From the NCBI GenBank assembly GCA_910577645.1, contig CAJTOL010000050.1:1-11008 (forward strand): 11,008 bases of DNA, read 5' to 3'. Below the pieces are notes generated by a model. The model made no database searches and had not been told where the DNA came from. It worked only from the letters and a program-made list of their open reading frames with translations. Origin of the DNA: an uncultured Lachnospiraceae bacterium (lineage in GTDB: Bacteria; Bacillota; Clostridia; Lachnospirales; Lachnospiraceae). The position numbers and the translations under genes are program-made. How positions within the stretch are numbered: the stretch's first letter is position 1; each line of letters begins with the position of its first letter. This document shows positions 7,162 to 11,008 of this stretch, in pieces.

Positions 7162-8036
7162 AGGGCAGCGTCCTCCTTTTTCTTAAAAAATCTCAGTTGG
7201 ATACCGGTGATTGCCAGAATTACCAGCGTAAACAGGATAGCTTTGGCGCTGGCATAACCAAACCGGTAGGTTTCAAATGCTTCCCGGTAAATGTTCAGAC
7301 TTACACTCTCTGAATAGTATCCCGGGCCCCCCTGGGTCAAAGTCATAAGGAGAGGAAATATTTTCAGGCTGTTAATCAGGGAAAGAAAAATCCCTGACGT
7401 CAAAGCCGGCATAATCAATGGCAGGGTCACATAACGGAACAAGGACATTCCCCCGGCTCCGTCCATTACTGCTGCTTCCCGCACTCCGCTGTCTATCCCC
7501 TGAATTCCGGCTATGTAGATAATCATATTATACCCGGCAGATACCCAAATCCGCACTAAGGTAACTGTGTAGAGAATCACCTTTTTATCATTGAGCCAGC
7601 TTATCTGAAAGATGTCCCATCCGGTCTTTTTATACAAACCAATATTTAAGGTTCCCAAAATAAACTGCCACATAAAACCGATAGTAGCCAGGTTCAGCAC
7701 ATTAGGGGCAAAAAAGCTCCCTCTCAAAAGCTGATTCCTTCTGCTGTTTTTTGAAAGGCCTGCCGCCAGTCCCAGGCTTATACAATTTACTGCTGCCGTA
7801 TACAAAAAGGCATACCGGAAAGTAAATCCAAAGGACTGGAAAAACCTTTCATCTTTGAAGCATCTCATAAAATTATCCAGCCCTACGACTGCATAGTCTG
7901 CGTCCATCCCATTCCAGTCGGTAAAGGAATACCACAGTCCCATAACCATGGGCGTCAGAAAAAACAGGAAATACATAGCCAAAAAAGGGATCGAGAACAG
8001 AAAAAGGTTCCATCTTTTATTGTCCGAATTCAACAT
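7158..8036 (-). CDS. Carbohydrate ABC transporter permease, MalF/UgpA-type (CUT1)
   Basis: A 292-residue inner-membrane permease. The first helix is at about 12-33, followed by an external stretch with WYSFTDWNGMD and GLDNFMRCF, which is typical of UgpA/MalF-like subunits. Further helices are near 74-93, 108-130, 153-176, 207-232 and 264-282. The EAA loop is canonical (VREAAVMDGAGG, then VTLPLIMP, 185-210), and the LTQGGPGYYSES segment (233-244) is a family hallmark. A good GGAGG site precedes the ATG, 20 bases after the binding-protein gene. It pairs with the next permease, whose start codon overlaps its stop. With the lipoprotein at 8057-9424 it forms a sugar importer of unknown specificity. 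Confidence 0.95.
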   Translation of the reverse strand: MLNSDNKRWNLFLFSIPFLAMYFLFFLTPMVMGLWYSFTDWNGMDADYAVVGLDNFMRCFKDERFFQSFGFTFRYAFLYTAAVNCISLGLAAGLSKNSRRNQLLRGSFFAPNVLNLATIGFMWQFILGTLNIGLYKKTGWDIFQISWLNDKKVILYTVTLVRIWVSAGYNMIIYIAGIQGIDSGVREAAVMDGAGGMSLFRYVTLPLIMPALTSGIFLSLINSLKIFPLLMTLTQGGPGYYSESVSLNIYREAFETYRFGYASAKAILFTLVILAITGIQLRFFKKKEDAAL

Positions 8037-8056
8037 CTTGCCTCCGCCTCTCTGCC

Positions 8057-9424
8057 TTATTTTTTCATATTTTCAATGTGGGTGGTATAGTTTTTCTGCA
8101 AAAGGGATGCGGCCTCATCAATGGTCATATCCGGATCCAGCATATATTCCTGGATACTTTTTCCGGGATCAAAGCCGTTTGGAAGAATCCGGGTAAAGTA
8201 TTCGGATGTGCTCTCTGCTTCCAGAGGCGCTTTTAAAGCAGGATCATAGGTGACTACCTGTTCAAAATTCTTAAGGCCGCTGGGAAGGGCATTTTTGATA
8301 AAAAATTCTTTCGTAGGCTTCTGGTAATCGCAGAAAAAGCTTAAAAATTCATCTACTGCTTCCTTATTTTTCGTATGGGCATTTACATTGATAACCAAAT
8401 TATAATCCTCTGCAAACACTGCGTCCTCCGGATCTTCGGAAACAGGAAGAGCAAACATGCCAATATTTATTTCCGGATTCAGCTCCCTTATCTGGGCAAT
8501 CGTCCAGTTTCCCATAATCAGCATGGCAGATTCTCCGGCGGCAAACAACGTGTTATGGGTGGTATAGTCCGTATCCTCCGGTTTAGGCTGGCAATTCTCC
8601 CCAACTATATTATACAGACGGAAAATATCTTTCACCCTGCTGTTCTCAAAAGTATAAGTCCCTTCTGCCACTCCCTCCAAAGTCTGTCCCTGTTCAGCCA
8701 CTGATTTATAAAGGGACGCCGCCCCGCCGTAGGTCATATAAAAACTAAGCTGTCCTGAATCCCGATACTGAGCGGAAAACGGATAAATCCCTTCTTCCTC
8801 AAGGGGTTTTAAAGCCTCCACTACTTCCTCCAGCTGGCTCAGCGTCCGGGGAACCTCAGTAATTCCCGCTTTTTCAAAAAGATCTTTATTATAAAATACC
8901 CCATAGATCTCAGTCTGTACCGGAATGGCGTATAAACCGCCCTTATAGGATACCGGCTCCCTGGCCCCGCCGTCAATAAAGGCGGCGCAGCCCATGGAAG
9001 TTAAGTCCATAAGATGTCCGGCTTCTGCATACTGAGGGATCCTTGCCTGAGCAATATGAGTAATAATATCCGGAGCGTCATCTACCGCCAGGGCTGCCCA
9101 GAGAGAAGCCTCCCAGTCCTGAGTATTCGTCTGGAAATCCACATATACCTGTTCCTGAGACTCGTTAAAAATCTGTACCGCCTCGGCAAAAAGCTCGTGT
9201 TTATTCGCTCCATGGTTCTCAAATCGGATAACCGTTTTCTCTCCCCCATTTTCGGTCTGGCTGGCTGTACCTACGCCTCCCTTTGTTTTTGTGTCCTGAC
9301 TGCTTTTCTGGCTTTCTCCTGTCTGGATCCGGGCCTTTTCTACCTCTTGGCCGCCCTGAGAGCATCCCCCAAGAATCATGGTTCCTGCTAAGAAAAATGC
9401 GGCTAATTTTATCTTGTGCCTCAT
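8057..9424 (-). CDS. Extracellular sugar-binding lipoprotein of the ABC importer
   Basis: A 455-residue family 1 solute-binding protein. The N-terminus is a lipoprotein signal: positive MRHKIK, a hydrophobic stretch, and lipobox LGGC with C21 as the lipid-anchored residue. A low-complexity polar tether (about 22-62) follows, then the binding domain with ENHGANKHELFAEAVQIFN, PDIITHIAQARIPQYAEAG, YAIPVQTEIYGVFYNKDLF and the hinge-region KEAVDEFLSFF. It captures a saccharide outside the membrane and delivers it to the two permeases. The start has a strong GGAGGGG about 7 bases upstream. It is the first gene of the transport operon, with 86 bases between it and the regulator gene. That gap holds candidate operator half-sites. 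Specificity cannot be read from sequence; the sulfatase downstream hints at a sulfated saccharide. Confidence 0.95.
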   Translation of the reverse strand: MRHKIKLAAFFLAGTMILGGCSQGGQEVEKARIQTGESQKSSQDTKTKGGVGTASQTENGGEKTVIRFENHGANKHELFAEAVQIFNESQEQVYVDFQTNTQDWEASLWAALAVDDAPDIITHIAQARIPQYAEAGHLMDLTSMGCAAFIDGGAREPVSYKGGLYAIPVQTEIYGVFYNKDLFEKAGITEVPRTLSQLEEVVEALKPLEEEGIYPFSAQYRDSGQLSFYMTYGGAASLYKSVAEQGQTLEGVAEGTYTFENSRVKDIFRLYNIVGENCQPKPEDTDYTTHNTLFAAGESAMLIMGNWTIAQIRELNPEINIGMFALPVSEDPEDAVFAEDYNLVINVNAHTKNKEAVDEFLSFFCDYQKPTKEFFIKNALPSGLKNFEQVVTYDPALKAPLEAESTSEYFTRILPNGFDPGKSIQEYMLDPDMTIDEAASLLQKNYTTHIENMKK

Positions 9425-9446
9425 AAATAATCCCCTCCGTTTTCTT

Positions 9447-9476
9447 TTGATACCATGATCCTATCATTTCTGTAAA
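9447..9476 (-). promoter_or_regulatory. Weak candidate promoter of the transport operon
   Basis: On the minus strand TTTACA (9476-9471) and TATCAA (9452-9447) are separated by 18 bases. The -10 box is poor (four of six), as expected if an activator is needed. Transcription would begin about 15-20 bases before the binding-protein start codon. An AT-rich imperfect dyad (9469-9493, with a central A6T6 run) overlaps its upstream part. Confidence 0.3.
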
Positions 9477-9493
9477 AAATTTTTTAGAACAGA

Positions 9494-9523
9494 TTTGACG
9501 GGAAAACAGGTCAAAATTGACCT
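9494..9523. promoter_or_regulatory. Candidate operator: three TTGAC/GTCAA half-sites
   Basis: Three copies of the same short word lie within 30 bases: TTTGAC at 9494-9499, GTCAAA at 9510-9515 and TTGACC at 9517-9522. The last two form the near-perfect palindrome AGGTCAA-AA-TTGACCT (9508-9523). The two same-strand copies are 22 bases apart, about two helical turns, the spacing typical of AraC-family sites. They sit upstream of the weak promoter before the binding-protein gene, where an activator would bind. The regulator assignment is inference. Confidence 0.35.
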
Positions 9524-10275
9524 TGATACTTTTTAGGGGATGCCCCATATCTCTCCCGGAACAGCCGGGCAAAATAGCTGTCATCGACAAATCCCGATTC
9601 CTCACAGGCTTTTTTTACGCTGGCTCCCTGCTCCAGGAGAATTCTGGCCCGCTCCAGCCGCAAATCATTGAGGAAGCGGACAATCCCTACCCCATATTGC
9701 TTCTTAAATTCTCTGGAAATATATTCCCGGCTGTAGTGGAATGTTCTGGCTAAATCCGCCAGTGTAATGGGGGTTTCATAATTTTTTTCCATATAAGCCC
9801 GGATATTTTTCATAGTCGTTCCTGACCGGTGATGATCCAGGGCAGAATCTGTCTCAAAGAAAGGCCTGGCCTTCTCTTCTCCCTTATCCTGCAAAGCCAG
9901 CGCTTCCAAAATTTCATGAACCTGCTTCCGGTTCACCGGCTTTAACAAATAGTCCACTGTACCGTACTGGATAGCCTTTCTCATATACTGGAATCCGTCA
10001 TACCCGCTGACCACAATGATATTAAGCCGGATCCCCTGCTTCAGCAGTTTTTCAAGTAACTCCCTGCCTCCCATTCCCGGCATTTCCATATCCAAAAACA
10101 TCAAATCAAAAGGCTGCTTTTTCTCAATATTATCCGCCAAAATCTCCCAGGCCTCCTGTCCGTTTCCTGCCTGGCAGAATTCTGCCTCTTTCACTGCCCG
10201 AACCTCCCGGCAGAATTTTTCTATTGTCCTTCTTGTTCTGGGATCGTCCTCCACAATCAATATCTTTTCCAACAT
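9511..10275 (-). CDS. YesN-like response regulator with AraC-type DNA-binding domain
   Basis: A 254-residue transcription regulator. The receiver domain (1-125) has the acidic pair in IVEDD (D10-D11), phospho-accepting D62 in FLDMEMPGMGG, S90 in VVSGYDGF and K112 in YLLKPVN, so all switch residues are present. A short linker leads to the AraC-type double helix-turn-helix (about 157-252), with NYETPITLADLARTFHYS and the hallmark SGFVDDSYFARLFRERYGASPKKY. I chose the ATG at 10275, preceded by GGGAG, over an upstream TTG at 10302, because the receiver fold begins at once (MLEKILIVEDD). It should be phosphorylated by the YesM-like kinase at 4516-6297 and activate the transport operon that starts 86 bases downstream. 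The tdk terminator lies upstream, so it needs its own promoter; TTTTCA-17-TATTAT next to that terminator is a weak candidate. Confidence 0.95.
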   Translation of the reverse strand: MLEKILIVEDDPRTRRTIEKFCREVRAVKEAEFCQAGNGQEAWEILADNIEKKQPFDLMFLDMEMPGMGGRELLEKLLKQGIRLNIIVVSGYDGFQYMRKAIQYGTVDYLLKPVNRKQVHEILEALALQDKGEEKARPFFETDSALDHHRSGTTMKNIRAYMEKNYETPITLADLARTFHYSREYISREFKKQYGVGIVRFLNDLRLERARILLEQGASVKKACEESGFVDDSYFARLFRERYGASPKKYQGQF

Positions 10276-10341
10276 TTCTCTCCCTATCCCCAAATCCGGC
10301 AAAGCCTATTACCAGCGTATTTTTCCGGATACTCCATAATA

Positions 10342-10388
10342 AAAAGACCGGCACAGTCTGAAAAATCTCCTTTTTGCGCCGGTCTTTT
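10342..10388 (-). terminator. Intrinsic terminator of tdk
   Basis: An 11-base inverted repeat, AAAAGACCGGC (10342-10352) and GCCGGTCTTTT (10378-10388), starts 10 bases after the tdk stop. The GC-rich core is GACCGGC/GCCGGTC. In the tdk direction it ends in a run of five T. The loop contains an inner AAAAA/TTTTT pair (10361-10365 and 10371-10375). T-runs flank both sides, so it could also act on the other strand, but no gene there needs it. It separates tdk from the regulator gene. Confidence 0.85.
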
Positions 10389-10397
10389 CTTAATCCA

Positions 10398-10976
10398 TTA
10401 TCTATTCATTTCTGGCCCAAAATTCCCCTCATGATAATGCTTTCTGCAAAGAGCCGCATATTTGTCATTGCTTCCCAGCACCACCTGCTCTCCGGTGCGG
10501 ACAATTTTACCATCCGCCCCGAATCGGGCGTTACAGCTTGCGGAATGGCCGCACCAGCAAACTGTTTTTACCTCATCAATGACATCCGCCCAGGCCATAA
10601 GCCACATACTTCCCTCAAAAAATTCTTCCCTGAAATCTGTGCGGAGTCCGTAACAGATAACGGGAATGTCCAGATCGTCTACAATGTGCACCAGAACTTC
10701 TACCTGGGATTTGGTGGCAAACTGGGCTTCATCCACGATAATACAGTCGTACTCCCTTATCTCATTATCACTTTTTTCTACCAGCTCTTCCAGGTAAATT
10801 CCTTCCTTTTCAAGGCCGATTCGGGAGCGAATTGTCCTCCCTCCATCCCGGGAATCAATCCCTGGTTTTACCAAAAGGGCCTTTTTCCCTCTCTCCCTGT
10901 AATTATATTCTACCATCAAGGCATTGGCGGTCTTAGAACTTCCCATTGCCCCGTACCGGAAATGCAGTTTTGCCAT
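10398..10976 (-). CDS. tdk: Thymidine kinase (type II, TK1-like)
   Basis: A 192-residue cytoplasmic enzyme that phosphorylates thymidine (and deoxyuridine) with ATP in pyrimidine salvage. The P-loop is at the start (YGAMGSSKT, 8-16), and the Walker B segment with the catalytic glutamate is DCIIVDEAQF (77-86). VICYGLRTDF (107-116) is a family hallmark, and the thymidine-binding lasso follows the zinc site. The structural zinc would be held by C140 and C142 (VCWCGHSAS) plus C177 and H180 (CRKH). This C-x-C and C-x-x-H arrangement is the one I recall for E. coli Tdk, rather than the CxxC pair of human TK1. Length is normal and no residue appears missing. A strong AGGAGG lies 7 bases before the ATG. 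The gene upstream is outside the window, and a terminator follows the stop. Confidence 0.96.
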   Translation of the reverse strand: MAKLHFRYGAMGSSKTANALMVEYNYRERGKKALLVKPGIDSRDGGRTIRSRIGLEKEGIYLEELVEKSDNEIREYDCIIVDEAQFATKSQVEVLVHIVDDLDIPVICYGLRTDFREEFFEGSMWLMAWADVIDEVKTVCWCGHSASCNARFGADGKIVRTGEQVVLGSNDKYAALCRKHYHEGNFGPEMNR

Positions 10977-11008
10977 TATAGATCCTCCTAGTATAATGAT
11001 GAATCGGC

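Noticed and set aside
9508..9523. AGGTCAAA as a CtsR heat-shock box
   Set aside because: CtsR sites are tandem direct repeats of GGTCAAA with a 3-base gap; here the second arm is inverted.
9952..9959. GTCCACTG inside the response regulator gene as a third copy of the repeat
   Set aside because: Only eight bases match, which is expected by chance in a window of this size.
10276..10302. Longer response regulator starting at TTG 10302
   Set aside because: It adds nine residues with no ribosome binding site, whereas the ATG at 10275 has GGGAG and starts directly at the receiver fold.
10989..10994. TATACT before tdk as a -10 box
   Set aside because: It abuts the AGGAGG site, so the transcript would start within the ribosome binding site; the -35 region would lie at or beyond the window edge.

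Overview
The window holds nine protein genes, all on the minus strand. It reads like a Gram-positive, anaerobic gut-type Firmicute, most likely a Lachnospiraceae/clostridial relative. The reasons are strong AGGAGG-type ribosome binding sites, sigma-A promoters close to consensus, a perfect CIRCE element, a YesM/YesN-type two-component system beside a CUT1 sugar ABC transporter, and a Cys-type sulfatase of the kind matured anaerobically. The taxonomic call is inferred from protein style and gene layout, not from a marker gene.

Layout, in the direction of transcription (right to left). (1) tdk (10976-10398), a thymidine kinase, ends at a strong stem-loop terminator (10342-10388). (2) A glycan-uptake locus follows: an AraC-type response regulator (10275-9511), a lipoprotein solute-binding protein (9424-8057), two CUT1 permeases (8036-7158 and 7161-6340, overlapping by 4 bases), a YesM-like histidine kinase (6297-4516) and a sulfatase without a signal peptide (4509-3025). 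From the binding protein on, gaps are between -4 and 42 bases, so this is probably one transcript. No ATPase is encoded, so a shared MsmX/MsiK-type ATPase elsewhere is expected. (3) A CIRCE operator and a near-consensus sigma-A promoter lie upstream of htpG (2860-863), which is followed 48 bases later by a histidine-phosphatase gene (814-134). (4) At the left edge a perfect-consensus sigma-A promoter (73-101) points out of the window.

How the parts may work together: the kinase senses a carbohydrate outside the cell and the regulator activates the binding-protein operon. The ABC importer brings in an oligosaccharide and the cytoplasmic sulfatase removes sulfate from it. This suggests uptake of a sulfated glycan fragment (mucin or glycosaminoglycan type) with desulfation after import; the substrate cannot be read from the sequence.

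The most unusual non-coding signal is a 27-bp repeat (25/27 identical, inverted orientation) at 27-53 and 2909-2935. Each copy lies just downstream of a very strong sigma-A promoter, in the predicted start of the transcript. The CIRCE dyad is also followed by a T-run in the direction of the sulfatase operon and could double as its terminator. No stretch longer than about 150 bases lacks a gene. I saw no tRNA, rRNA, CRISPR array, insertion sequence or broken gene.
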